A DNA stretch of 64,000 nucleotides from Limnephilus marmoratus (Eukaryota; Arthropoda; Insecta; Trichoptera; Limnephilidae): positions 15,326,710 to 15,390,709 of the forward strand of contig OU862910.1 in assembly GCA_917880885.1 (NCBI GenBank). The letters are read 5' to 3'. The position numbers were made by a program, and so were the translations under genes. Positions 24,720 through 36,164 of this stretch are shown here, piece after piece (within the stretch, counting starts at the first letter, position 1; each line of letters opens with the position of its first letter). Under the pieces are notes generated by a model. That model did no database searches. It worked only from the letters and a program-made list of their open reading frames with translations, and was not told where the DNA came from.

Positions 24720-25215
24720 TATGGGCTCTTCGGGTCACAAGGTCTCGTTAACGAGATGGGCCGAAGGTGAACGAAGGTAGGAGTGCAGAGTCATTATAAT
24801 CCTTGACCTCCGCAGAAAAAACCTAGCTTCCCGTTAGAAAGGAAGTTAGTCCTCCGAATCATATTTATATATTATGATACGTCAACAAACATTCACTGTG
24901 ATTCAAAGAACCCAAGTCTTTTAATAAGCATCCTGTAGTTGTAGAGGCCCCGGTACTTATAGAGGACACAAGAGACATTACCATAAGCTATATTCCATAG
25001 ATCTGATCTACTTATTATTATTATTTTATTTTTTATCAACATACATTAAATAATACGTTTTAAACCCTTTTTAAGAGCAAAGCTCGAGTTAAAAAGGCGG
25101 ATAAACGCAAGTTAACCCCAATTTAGCAAAGGAAAAATAATATTTTTTTATATAAAAAAAATAGATAATTAACGGTAAATAAGAAAAAGTCTTATTTATA
25201 TTTTTAAATAAAAAT

Positions 25216-25223
25216 ATATGTAC

Positions 25224-25300
<77 letters not shown>
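25216..25300. repeat. (TA)n microsatellite
   Basis: About 85 bp of alternating T and A. Confidence 0.95.
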
Positions 25301-25303
<3 letters not shown>

Positions 25304-25470
25304 TTACAACAGACTGGAAAGGAGGAGACAAAAAAGAAAGGAAAAAATAAAGAGAGAAAAAGGATATCTAATATTATATTTTTGAATGTAGCCATTACTT
25401 TGTGATTATCCATTATAGAAAAATGAAATAATTTAACTTTGTATAAACCACTTATTTGATGCGCAAATCC

Positions 25471-25502
25471 GACCGGTTTCGGAACAAACGTTCCTTCGTC
25501 AG
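25471..25502 (-). ncRNA. Hammerhead ribozyme candidate, minus strand
   Basis: Exact mirror of the core at 25515-25546 because the arms are perfect complements. The two cores are head to head with a 12-base spacer. Confidence 0.55.
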
Positions 25503-25514
25503 TATAAGCTTTCC

Positions 25515-25546
25515 CTGACGAAGGAACGTTTGTTCCGAAACCGGTC
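25515..25546 (+). ncRNA. Hammerhead ribozyme candidate, plus strand
   Basis: CTGACGA, helix II GGAAC/GTTCC with loop GTTT, then GAAAC, then minimal helix III ACCGGT and predicted cleavage after the C before GGATTTG. All catalytic-core bases (CUGANGA and GAAA) are present. Helix III of two base pairs fits the minimal hammerheads reported in Penelope-like elements, which work best as dimers. Helix I is only weakly formed by GGA/TCC. Confidence 0.6.
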
Positions 25547-25809
25547 GGATTTGCGCATCAAATAAGTGGTTTATACAAAGTTAAATTATTTCATTTTTCT
25601 AATATTATAATTGAGTTGTTATGCTGATAATTTATAAAAAAGTGTATTTATTGAATCTTTGAATAGTTTTGTAATTTGTTTCCAATCTTAATTTCAAGGG
25701 TAATTCCTTAAACCATATAACTCCAATATATTTGTAGAATTGTTGGGCTGTGGAGGTGTAATAACGCGGTATATAGTCAAAGAGCCAAGGATATTTATTT
25801 TATTAATCA

Positions 25810-26290
25810 CTAGCTGGTACCGGCATGCGTTGCTATGCCATTTAATAAAGAAATTGTTTCTCTCTGCGTGTCCTTTCCCATTCGTCCCGTTCGCCTTCCG
25901 CCTCCCCTTCCTCTCCCGCGTCTTCTTCCCCTCTCACGTTCCCATTCCGCATCCTCCACCTTCCCTACCCACTCCACTCCCCTCTTCTCCCGTCCCGCGA
26001 ACCTCCCTCTTGAGTTCCCCTCCCCCCTCCCGGGTTTCCCTCCCTCCCTCCCGCGAATCTCCTACCCGAGTTCCCCTCCCCCCTCCAGCATTCCATACAT
26101 TCATTCCCGGTACATTAACTTTTCAAACAGCTCGCGTGCCACCTATTGCAATATTTTTATACAAATTTCGTAATGCCAGAGCTCACCAGTAGTTTTATAC
26201 AAACTTTGTCCTGACATTAACGAACACAAAAATAAAATAATTATCCAATTTGGTGCAGTCGTTCGGAAGTAATGCGCGTACATACATTTC
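25810..26290 (+). repeat. Interspersed repeat 'CTAGCTGGTACCGGCATGC'
   Basis: Shares its start, the GCCATTTAATAAAGAAATTG block, a long C/T-rich body and the end (AGCTCGCGTGCCACCTA) with 55388-55805. The C/T-rich body creates spurious proline/serine-rich frames. Confidence 0.7.
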
Positions 26291-26319
26291 AGCGATTCAT
26301 TTTTATTTATATATTTATT

Positions 26320-26543
26320 TATATATAAGGTATAAGATATAAGATATAAGATAAAAGATATAAGATATAAGATATAAGATATAAGATATAAGATATAAGA
26401 TATAAGATATAAGATATAAGATATAAGATATAAGATATAAGATATAAGATATAAGATATAAGATATAAGATATAAGATAAAAGATAAAAGATATAAGATA
26501 TAAGATATAAGATATAAGACATAAGAAATAAGATATAAGATAT
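26320..26543. repeat. TATAAGA heptamer microsatellite, left part
   Basis: About 30 TATAAGA units. LTR element 2 is inserted at its right edge, and the array continues at 31146-31258. Frames such as repeated LYLISYI are artefacts. Confidence 0.92.
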
Positions 26544-27540
26544 TGACACGTATCTTATCAGTTAGCAGAGAAATTCCGTATGCATGAGCTCTCATCATCA
26601 TCTCAGGGTCCTGCGTGGGATAAAAAGAAAGCTACTATCGGATGTAAATAAAAGAACTCACATTAAACAAAATGTACTTGTTATTATTGACAAGCAAAAA
26701 CATAATCTACATAAATTACCTTTGTAAACTCATAAAGAAAGGTGTAAAGAGAGAGAGAGATAATTCAGTTATTTTAGTAGAATCTTTAGTAGATAGTTAA
26801 TATGGCGCACCTCTTCTAACCTCAGCGACAAGGGCTCCAGATAGCTGGAGAAGAGCCCTAGAGCTGCCGCTTCGCACACCCATGACTCCGTGAAGCAGTC
26901 CACCCACAGATTCCAGATCCATCCACAAAGGCGTCACAATGCGTTCGATGGCCATCTCTGAGCATTGAAAGGATATAAACCGCAGTTCTAGACTGTAAAT
27001 GTGATTTAAGAAGTGCCTGCAGTCTTCACCAAAGTTGTCCTCGGTGATATTGGATTGTACGTGGCACAAGAATCTCAGTTCTAAGCATAAGAACACCAAC
27101 CTTAGGTACCAGGCACACAGACATCATAAACACTTCCATTAGACTGTAATATTACATAGGTAACTCGATATCTCGTGATCATCACAATAAAAGTTTTCCT
27201 CGCCTCGAAAAAACAATCAACATCCTGCGTGTACCGTGACCCGGTACTATTTAACAGTCTCGTAAAGGCATCACGTCTGTTACACGCATAATATTGCAAA
27301 TTTACACAATCATTTAGGAGTATCAAAACTCCTTACAAATCAAAACTTCAGACAAATTCCTTCTTCTGTCATGACGCGGCCCTTCTAACAGTTTTTTCTA
27401 TTTTTTCAAAAAACAATCGAACAACGTTCCGGCAATTTGAATTTGTTATCAATCGTTCCAACTGCACCCGAAATTAATAATACTCCTTCTGAGCAAGTAG
27501 GTACCGATTGAATAACTACCATGAAAATAATTACGTTACA
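26544..27540 (-). repeat. 3' LTR of element 2
   Basis: 997 bp. Two minus-strand frames inside (26797-27099 and 27102-27326) recur unchanged in the other LTR; they have no known domain and I do not call them genes. Confidence 0.93.
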
Positions 27541-27557
27541 ATTCCCCGCTTCCCCCA
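27541..27557 (-). other. Polypurine tract of LTR element 2
   Basis: On the minus strand CTGGGGGAAGCGGGGAAT runs straight into the LTR start TGTAACG. Confidence 0.75.
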
Positions 27558-30130
27558 GAAATTTTACGCCGCAGAGTGAAGTAAAATTATACAAAAACAA
27601 TATGAAATATCTCTCTTCTCCTGCACTTGTACATAAGGAGCAAAAAAATAATTAAAACATTAAAGAAAATGGCACAGAGAATATCAAAAAAAAAAAAAAA
27701 AAAAAATTATACATATATATTCACAATAACAAGGAAACCCCAAAAAGAAAACCAATACGCAGATTGGAGTTAGACAACCTATTTGTTTATATATTTTATT
27801 TTATAGTTTTATATTTATTATTATAACTATTTTATATATTTATTTTTATTTTATTTTAATGAGAATGGAATCTCCACTTTTTCATCCCAAAATGAGATTG
27901 TAAAACACTTACTCACACAAAGGGAGTCAATCTCTCAGAAACACTTGTGAGTACGGAGGACTCAAGCTCCCACTTTTGAGATCTTTGAAGAAGATGAGAA
28001 AAAAAAAATCACATGGATATTATTAATGGAAAAAATAAAGAACCAAATCAAAAGATTACCTAATTTTTTCTCTCTCTTCTCCCTTTATTTATATTAAACT
28101 AAATGTCTGACTAAGCTGAAGACCTAAAACAATACATCTCAACAACTAACAATATAGCTAGACTTAAATATGTCTATTATTATTTTTTATTATTTCGTTA
28201 ATGATTATATGGGCTTGACAAATAATTGGCTCTTTTTATGAGTCTAATATAATATAATGTATAGGATTGGATTATGTATGTTTTGACTTGTTTTTTTTTT
28301 TTTGAGAATGTTCTATTGATTTAATTATCACTTGTAGTAAGTTCAATGATGATCAGCGTGACAACGGCCCTTCTGTCTTCTGCAGGGAAAACATCCGCAG
28401 ACAACAGATCCTCCGTCTTCACTCTGGTCGGTTCCGAAACGTCAGGCAACGGCCCTGCTATGGCACAGACTCTCATATCAATCTGTCCATAGTTACTCCG
28501 TCTCCTGGAATGAAGATGAACGATCGAAGAATTCGAAACGTTACGAGTAGGTAGCGGCATACACTACTCTCATCTCTTCGGAACTTGTAAACAAAACATG
28601 GAAAAGTATTATTAAAAGTATTAACACTGTATTAGCACAGCACTGGTATTAGCAGTGAAATACTTAGGCATATATTACTGTTTAAAATTAACAAATTATA
28701 CTTATGACTAACAAAACTGTGCAAAAACACATTCTCCTGCGTTAAAGGTAGAATGATAATTTATTAATTGGAATTATTTTACAATGATGTACGCCGAAGC
28801 TGTACTTTCTTTATATTTGACAAAACAATTTATTTAGTGAATAATGACTTAATTACTCGACTTTGAAGAAATTTAAACCAAACTTAACATTAGATATATT
28901 TAATAATGATACAGATACAATTATGAACTAAATAAACCTTATGTAATTCTTGTGCATAAGAAAGCTCAATTCTCTTATTCACAACAATTGAGAATCCCTC
29001 TTTCCAAGACCCCTAGAGATTCTTTGTATAATAAGTTATTCTAATAGAAAAGCAGTGTTAAAGAGAACTCCAATGCATCTGTGAAAGAAGGGTTCTGACT
29101 TAAACTTAAAATATATCAAGAATAATCAAAAAAACATGTCCGTAGTGCTGACGGAATGTACCAATATACACGCGTGTTGTTGCGTCATTAAAATAATTGT
29201 AATAAGAAGAAGAATCTCTTTTCAAAAAAAAAAAAAAAAATTATTCTGAACGAAAACCAACAATATATCTCAGTACAATCTAAGCCATATTAAGAACTAT
29301 AACCTAAACTAATTTTTTGGGCGCCACTGATCACTAAGATCAGAGAAACATCTCTTGTGGAGATGTTCCTATTCTAGTCCAACGAGGATAAATAAATAAA
29401 GTCTATCATCAGTACACTAGAATGTAGTGCTAACTCCGAGCACATGCCTTGGAGGTACCAAGCTTCAAGACACGTGAGCAAAGTGTCACACAAAAGAAAA
29501 AAAATAAATGAAGCAGTATGAAGGCTTGGTATTCCTTCATGCCACCGCATAAAAAGAAAAAATATAAAAAAAACTCAATAGTTTTTTTAATAAACCTAAT
29601 TATGTAAAACCAGTATTATTCTAATAATATTCGCATAGTACTAATTATAAAGATAAGAATACCTATAACTAAATATAGCTAATTATATATAAACGTCTAC
29701 CTATAAATATGTACAAGTAACCTAAGATTTTAATTAATATAAACACATGAGGGCTAATATTCTCACCAAAAATTGTCATCAAAATATACGCGTCCGTATT
29801 TAATTTGATGATCGGTGATCTTCTGCGATTCTCGTACGCAGAATGCAGAGGACCACGATGTAATTTTGTATATAACGCCATATTTTTTTTTTCTCAAAAA
29901 AAATAAAATAATGAAATATTTTAAAAAAATAAATTATTTTATAACTTGTAATACAAGTTCCCAAGCACACTGCATTCAAAGAAAAGTCATTAATTATGAT
30001 AGCTTAAAAACAATTAATAAAATTCAACGTAAATAACAGTAATTCGATAGTAAATAACAGATAGTAACGATAGTAAATAACAGATAGTAGCCTCTTATCG
30101 TGCACCAAGAGAGTAATCTACCCTCTTTAA
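27558..30130 (-). other. Interior of LTR element 2, coding-poor
   Basis: Includes poly(A) runs (27690-27713, 29225-29240) and two short minus frames: 28321-28560 (79 aa, begins MPLPTRNVSNSS) and 29669-29881 (70 aa). Neither shows zinc knuckle, protease, RT or integrase motifs. Confidence 0.6.
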
Positions 30131-30145
30131 AACGTTGGGCGCCAA
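30131..30145 (-). other. Primer binding site of LTR element 2
   Basis: Minus strand TGGCGCCCAACGT, four bases after the LTR end. Matches the tRNA-Lys-type PBS. Confidence 0.82.
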
Positions 30146-30148
30146 AAA

Positions 30149-31145
30149 TGACACGTATCTTATCAGTTAGCAGAGAAATTCCGTATGCATGAGCTCTCAT
30201 CATCATCTCAGGGTCCTGCGTGGGATAAAAAGAAAGCTACTATCGGATGTAAATAAAAGAACTCACATTAAACAAAATGTACTTGTTATTATTGACAAGC
30301 AAAAACATAATCTACATAAATTACCTTTGTAAACTCATAAAGAAAGGTGTAAAGAGAGAGAGAGATAATTCAGTTATTTTAGTAGAATCTTTAGTAGATA
30401 GTTAATATGGCGCACCTCTTCTAACCTCAGCGACAAGGGCTCCAGATAGCTGGAGAAGAGCCCTAGAGCTGCCGCTTCGCACACCCATGACTCCGTGAAG
30501 CAGTCCACCCACAGATTCCAGATCCATCCACAAAGGCGTCACAATGCGTTCGATGGCCATCTCTGAGCATTGAAAGGATATAAACCGCAGTTCTAGACTG
30601 TAAATGTGATTTAAGAAGTGCCTGCAGTCTTCACCAAAGTTGTCCTCGGTGATATTGGATTGTACGTGGCACAAGAATCTCAGTTCTAAGCATAAGAACA
30701 CCAACCTTAGGTACCAGGCACACAGACATCATAAACACTTCCATTAGACTGTAATATTACATAGGTAACTCGATATCTCGTGATCATCACAATAAAAGTT
30801 TTCCTCGCCTCGAAAAAACAATCAACATCCTGCGTGTACCGTGACCCGGTACTATTTAACAGTCTCGTAAAGGCATCACGTCTGTTACACGCATAATATT
30901 GCAAATTTACACAATCATTTAGGAGTATCAAAACTCCTTACAAATCAAAACTTCAGACAAATTCCTTCTTCTGTCATGACGCGGCCCTTCTAACAGTTTT
31001 TTCTATTTTTTCAAAAAACAATCGAACAACGTTCCGGCAATTTGAATTTGTTATCAATCGTTCCAACTGCACCCGAAATTAATAATACTCCTTCTGAGCA
31101 AGTAGGTACCGATTGAATAACTACCATGAAAATAATTACGTTACA
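30149..31145 (-). repeat. 5' LTR of element 2
   Basis: 997 bp, offset exactly 3605 from the other LTR throughout, so there are no net indels. Confidence 0.93.
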
Positions 31146-31258
31146 ATATAAGATATAAGATATAAGATATAAGATATAAATATAAGATATAAATATAAGA
31201 TATAAGATATAAGATATAAGATAAGATAAGATATAAGATAGAAGAAGATAGATAGATA
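31146..31258. repeat. TATAAGA microsatellite, right part
   Basis: Continuation of the array at 26320-26543 beyond LTR element 2, degenerating to GATAGATAGA. Confidence 0.9.
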
Positions 31259-31849
31259 GATTAACGCACTTATAGGCTTTTACAAAATGTTTTACATTTG
31301 TCTGTTACATAATGTATAATATTCATAATATAAACAGCTGTTGCTTTTAGTTTAATAAAACACATATTTTATTCCCTCACTTATTTTGTATATCTGTTCT
31401 CCAACTAAAGCAGTTTTATCGTATTTTTCAAAGTTCAACTTAGTTGCAAGCTTGCTAGATGTAAGTAAATAAATAATTAATTTCAATGAAACGCACAGCT
31501 GCATTTCCCGTGAATTGAGTATTCGCGGGTGAATATTCCAGGACGCCGAAGGCTCTTAATGTAGCCAGCTTAATTCACGTGTTTATAATGGAGGTTGTAT
31601 GTAAATAATTTCCCTGTGAATGAATTAAATCCCCAGCAATTTAAGTTTCCAGGTACGCTAAACAGTATTAAGCTGATACTCTGAGGAATTACCGGAGATT
31701 TATATTATATAGCACACGAGTACTCCACTGCGAACAAGGAATATTACTATTTTGGTTTAGTAACATCAATACCTTGTTTCTAGCTTGTTTATTAAATGAA
31801 CGTATTGATTTTGAAAGTTCAATACGAACTTGTATTTCAGAGTAGTGTT

Positions 31850-32660
31850 ATAGTTTATTTTATTTTATTTTATTCCTCATATCTCTTCTCTTTTTTATTA
31901 ATATTTATACAAAACATGTACATAAATATGTGGGCTTATCAATAAGCAATGTAAACACCAGTTATAAGTACATATATATATATACCTATTATTTTAATAA
32001 CTATGCTAAGCAAACAACAGTAATAATCAGGTATTAATTGTTTATTTTATTTTACTTTATTTTTTCTATTCTCACTATATAAAACGTGTACGTAAGATTA
32101 TAATATGAAAGGCAAACACCGTGTTTACCACCTTATATTTTAATCATTTGCTTTTAAGTACTCACATATATAACTTTTATTTATTTTTATTATCATTTCA
32201 ACAACTATGCTAAACAACCAACGGCTATTTTATGTTTTAATTGGTTATTTCATTTTTATTTTATTCTTTCTCTTCTCCTTTTCTTTCTTTTTTTCTACAA
32301 CACATCTATGTAGGACTATAATATGCAATGCACACAGAAGTTACCTAAATGTTTTAACCCTCTTAATTTCTCTTAGTTACCTATATGTACCTATTTACCT
32401 TTTCTTTTTAAAATTTTTATTATTTTAATAACTATATTTTTATTTTATTTTATATTCTTTCTGTTCTTTTTATTTCCACTTTTTATTTCATCAATTTTTT
32501 TTCTTTTTTGTACAAATCATGTTCCATTTATTCATACCTATAATAATTTGACTGTCCTAAAACGGGAATACTCCTAGTTGGGCAGTCAAAAAAATTAATG
32601 ACTTATGTATATACATGTATAATCTTGTACTAAATAAACAAACAAATAAATAAATAAAAA
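31850..32660 (+). repeat. LINE 3' UTR with internal ~185 bp repeats
   Basis: Three to four diverged units share TTTATTTTATTTTA, TAATAACTATGCTAA and ACAAAACATGTAC-type blocks. The stretch ends CTAAATAAACAAACAAATAA plus (AAAT)n, as Jockey-like tails here do. No RT coding is left. Confidence 0.55.
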
Positions 32661-32895
32661 AAGTTATAGTCAGTGGTATTAGAAAGGTAACGCATTTAAT
32701 TTATTATTTTTTTAAACTGTGTATCCCAATGATTCATGCTACCTACACACAGTTCGGAAAAAAACAAAAAACCGTTCCCTAGCGTGTATCGTTCGGAATG
32801 AAGCGCGGTAAGCCACCAATGAACGATAGTGAAGTACTAATAAATCACGCTCTTTCTGCGTGCGGATGAAAACGTGCTTCTGCACACCTCCTTTA

Positions 32896-33760
32896 TGCGC
32901 GCCTTCCACTGCGAGCGGAGCGGACTCATTACGGAATCCGCTCGACTAGCAAACGTTAACTGCATATAAGTGCTTCCATCAAGAACGAGGCCAGCGAAGC
33001 GGACTAAACGAGTTAAATAGTTTCGAACGAGTACGACTCCGACTCCGTACTCCGACTCCGTACGATCTCCGCTCGACTCGCACACGTTAACTGCATACAA
33101 GTGCTTCCATCAGGAACGAGGAGAGCGGAGCGGACCGAACTTGTTAAAATAGGTCCGAAAGAGACCGCTCGCGCACACCATCGCCGACTAGTTTCTAGCG
33201 GACTCCGCTCAAGAACTGTAGCCAATTCAATTGCCTCGCTGCGTTTTTGTCGAGATTATCGAGAGTGTTTATTGAAGCCGTTTGCCAATTTCGTTTATAG
33301 GATACGACTAGCAAAGATTGTCAACATAAAGGAATCGGCTTAGAAAACCATTATTGAGATGATATTGGCGGAAATAAGAAAGTAAATTATTTTTTTTAAG
33401 TTTTTACATTTTTGAGATGAGATTCTTTTTATAAATGTACATTTAATTCATACGTAATTTTTTTTTTCATTGCATACATGCTGTCAGAATCATATTCACT
33501 AGAATCAGTACTTGACATCACAAAAATCACTCCGTTCACTTTGAAATAAAGCGATACTGACTCTTTTTCAATGGAAGGGCAAAACTATTTCTGATTTTTC
33601 ATTGACCTCGCTCCGCTCGCCCCGCTCATTTCTCGCACAGGCAGTGGAAGGCAAACACCTATCTTCTATGTGACTCTTTTTTGATGGAAGGTCAAAACTA
33701 TTTCGCTCAGCTCCCACTCCGCTCCGCTCTACTCTTTTCCGCTCGCAATGGAAGGCGCCC
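32896..33760. mobile_element. GC-rich TIR element with TTTA/TTA duplication
   Basis: Left end GCGCGCCTTCCACTGCGAGC, right-end complement GGGCGCCTTCCATTGCGAGC. Flanks TTTA at 32892-32895 and 33761-33764. It has an internal ~131 bp duplication (GTTAACTGCATAYAAGTGC at 32957 and 33088) and repeated GATGGAAGG blocks. A TTA-type target fits PIF/Harbinger or ISL2EU relatives; no transposase. Confidence 0.72.
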
Positions 33761-34530
33761 TTTAGCTAGTGGTCTCAGGAAGGGGGACTAAGGTCTCCTT
33801 AAGGGTACACTTAAAAGTATTCATTTTGTTCATAAATGGCTCAAAATGAATAGTTTTAAGAAACAAGTTTTGTAAGTTATGCTTCAAAATATTAAGATGT
33901 ATTGTTTAGTTCTGAAACAACTTAAAAACTGAAACCCATTTTCCCAAGTTCTTGCATTGTTATTTTCTCCCTTTGTTCCTCTCCTTTCTTGAAAATCCCT
34001 ACTTATTTACTACAAAAAGAAGATGTTGAATATCTACTTGGTACACATACCCAAATGGCAACAAAATCGAAAATTACTCACTTTAATCAGTTGAAAAATC
34101 ATCGTGAAATAGTTTTCATCTCGCTTTTTAACTCGCTCTTGAAAATCTCGCTTGAAAGTTGGTAAAATACTATTTAATATACCAAAAGTGATGGTAAATT
34201 GTGACCACTTTTGTGTCATCATCGTGGAAGAGCAGCTACAATCAAAATTGGCCCTTGATAGCATATGAACCCAGCAAGGTAGGGGCTTTCTCCTTTCCGA
34301 TTGAAATTTCCTGTGATTTGACTTTAAAAAACGCCGTAAATTGTCTTGTCTTATCAAAATAAAGATTTACAGTCCATCGTCTTTCGTGTCGCGATATTGT
34401 TCGTAACATGTATTCTTTGTTTGCACCTGTACATGCGAAATATGAATAGTTTTGTCCGTAAAAAGGTCAATTCTTTTAAGAATCGAATACACAAACAACA
34501 TTTGAATCAAATCGACCATTGTTGCGACCG

Positions 34531-35128
34531 AGGCCCATTGTCCACGTAACCGTACGTCATACGCACGCTTTCGTCAATTGACGATTGCAAGACGAATGCT
34601 TGCATCTTGCGTAGAAACAATGAAATCTGTGTCCACGAAGCGGCAACGTCGCGTCAGCCGCTCGTCATGCGTTCATAATGCGGTGCGCGCGGCAACATGT
34701 CACTACTCGACCGAGTATTTTGTCTTTGTATCAGTGGTCCAACAGTAGAGACTAAATTTTGGTACGTATGTTTAGTCATTCGGTAAAATGATTGAAATAC
34801 AGAATCATCTTCTGATAACTCTCTGGCAGCAACAAACAATCTACAATTTATATTTCTTTCGATGTATGGATGAATCCAGCACTTTCTTCGTCTGTTTCGT
34901 CGTCTTCTAATAAAATTGTATGCTATAATCACTTCATCATCATCACTTGACATTTTCACAACAAAAGACGTGCTTTCTCGGTGCTAGTTGAAAGAAAACT
35001 GAGACGTTTTGTAACTTGACTGACTATTGCATGAAGTAGCGTGGACATAACAAATATGCAAAATACGCCTGTCTTCATTTGTAGGTTACATGCATCCTAC
35101 AAAAGACGACTGTGTGGACAATGGGCCT
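34531..35128 (-). mobile_element. PIF/Harbinger transposon, internally deleted
   Basis: TIRs AGGCCCATTGTCCACGT and its complement (ACGTGTGGACAATGGGCC-like, GTGTGGACAATGGGCCT) bound a 598 bp element. It carries an N-terminal transposase fragment. The flanks join into sequence resembling the end of the tRNA-like family (GTTGCGACC ... GTGTCTTGCTCTG), so it probably inserted into such a copy. Confidence 0.78.
34654..34959 (-). pseudogene. HARBI1-like transposase N-terminal fragment
   Basis: 101 codons: RRRRNRRRKCWIHPYIERN, then ARELSEDDSVFQSFYRMTKH, then LVSTVGPLIQRQNTRSS. The W-x-HP/RP...R ... L..D...F..Y.RM....F..L...V.PLI...T pattern is the N-terminal part of PIF/Harbinger nucleases. The catalytic DDE part is absent and the frame ends near the element edge. 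Confidence 0.78.
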
Positions 35129-35134
35129 TACCTT

Positions 35135-35212
35135 TTATTTTACTGTGTCTTGCTCTGTTTCATGTTTCACGCTTCGTTTAGATTTATTATTATTATCTTC
35201 TTCTTCAAGATA
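35135..35212 (+). repeat. Third end of the tRNA-like inverted-repeat family
   Basis: TGTGTCTTGCTCTGTTTC, then CGTTTAGATTTATTATTATT and CTTCTTCTTC match the end sequences at 57120-57195. Confidence 0.6.
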
Positions 35213-36164
35213 CTTTTTTATAATGTTGCTTCTACTTATTTAAGTTCCATAATATGAAATACGTACTAGAGTTTTAGGATAATACTCGTACGTTGCAAAA
35301 GGCCTTTTATGGTTTTCTAAGTGCAAATTTTACAGACATTTTAGAATGTGTTTCGTAGAATTAAAATATTACTAGTTTAACGATTTTGTCACTGGAAACC
35401 TTAAAGGTTTTCTAAACTCTCCGTAAAGAATATCGAATATAATATAAATCATTTTAATATTGTTTGAGTAAGCAGAACAAAGTAAAATTCATGGCCATTT
35501 TTAGTGCTGAATCTTTAAATATATTTATAGATCGTGTCTAATCAAAATTAATAATCTAAACTTGTTTCAAACTCCAGAGATATAAAAAAAATTATAAATT
35601 GTACAATGGTAAAGAGCCAGACGTCTATTTAGGAGTTATATAAGATTTTTCGAGCTATTTTCATTAGCTACCTAGCTAATTTAATACCCGTACGAAGGTT
35701 ACAGATAGCAACGATCGAAAAAAACACTGACGAAAATTCTGACGCTGTTATTCGTTCGATTCTTGCTATTCAATGTTTGATATTTTCAAAACTCATGAAA
35801 AACGAAATACTTTTCGCTATTACGTTTTTTTATTTCTTTTAAGGCCATAGTCTGATATTAAACAATAAAATCAATTGATTTGTTTTTCGATAACTACGAC
35901 GTTTTTTTTATTGCGAGTTTTGTATCGAGTCAAAGATGACAAGAAATGATTTTATTCGATTTCTGTTTTTCTGGAGTTAAAATGAATTGCCTAATGTCCA
36001 AAAGTCGCCCTTAGCCCCAGTCACCAAGGCGACCCTACCGATATTTGTTACAACCACTGATTAGATAAAACACACTAGAAATGTTTTCCATGTAGATTTC
36101 AATGTTAACCAATTTCGCCACTGACTTAGTACCTTTTGATTCTAGTCAATTTAGCACGCGCTCT

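Larger units (their letters stand above)
25379..25597 (+). mobile_element. 219 bp foldback with hammerhead core (Penelope-type?)
   Basis: Flanked by the 12 bp direct repeat TCTAATATTATA (25367-25378 and 25598-25609). Arms 25417-25502 and 25515-25600 are perfect 86 bp complements around a 12-base loop; the last three bases of the right arm overlap the duplication. A 38-base non-palindromic lead lies left of the arm. Same size, structure and duplication length as the element at 12998-13218, but different sequence. Confidence 0.8.
26544..31145 (-). mobile_element. LTR retrotransposon 2, recent, no gag-pol
   Basis: Two 997 bp direct repeats (26544-27540 and 30149-31145) look identical base for base by eye. 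On the minus strand they start TGTAACG and end GTGTCA. Both flanks are ATAT (26540-26543 and 31146-31149), a 4 bp duplication as in Ty3/gypsy elements. A PBS (TGGCGCCCAACGT) and a purine tract lie in the right places. The 2.6 kb interior has no domain I can recognise, so the element must have moved using another element's proteins. LTR identity implies very recent insertion. Confidence 0.93.

Noticed and set aside
25740..26192. Proline/serine-rich frame of 150 residues
   Set aside because: Comes from the C/T-rich body of an interspersed repeat that recurs at 55388-55805.
26143..26601. 152-residue minus-strand frame with repeated hydrophobic ISYILYL
   Set aside because: A translation of the TATAAGA microsatellite and its flanks.
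26797..27326. Two protein-coding genes of 100 and 74 residues, duplicated at 30402-30931
   Set aside because: They lie entirely within the two LTRs and carry no known domain; duplication is explained by the LTR structure.
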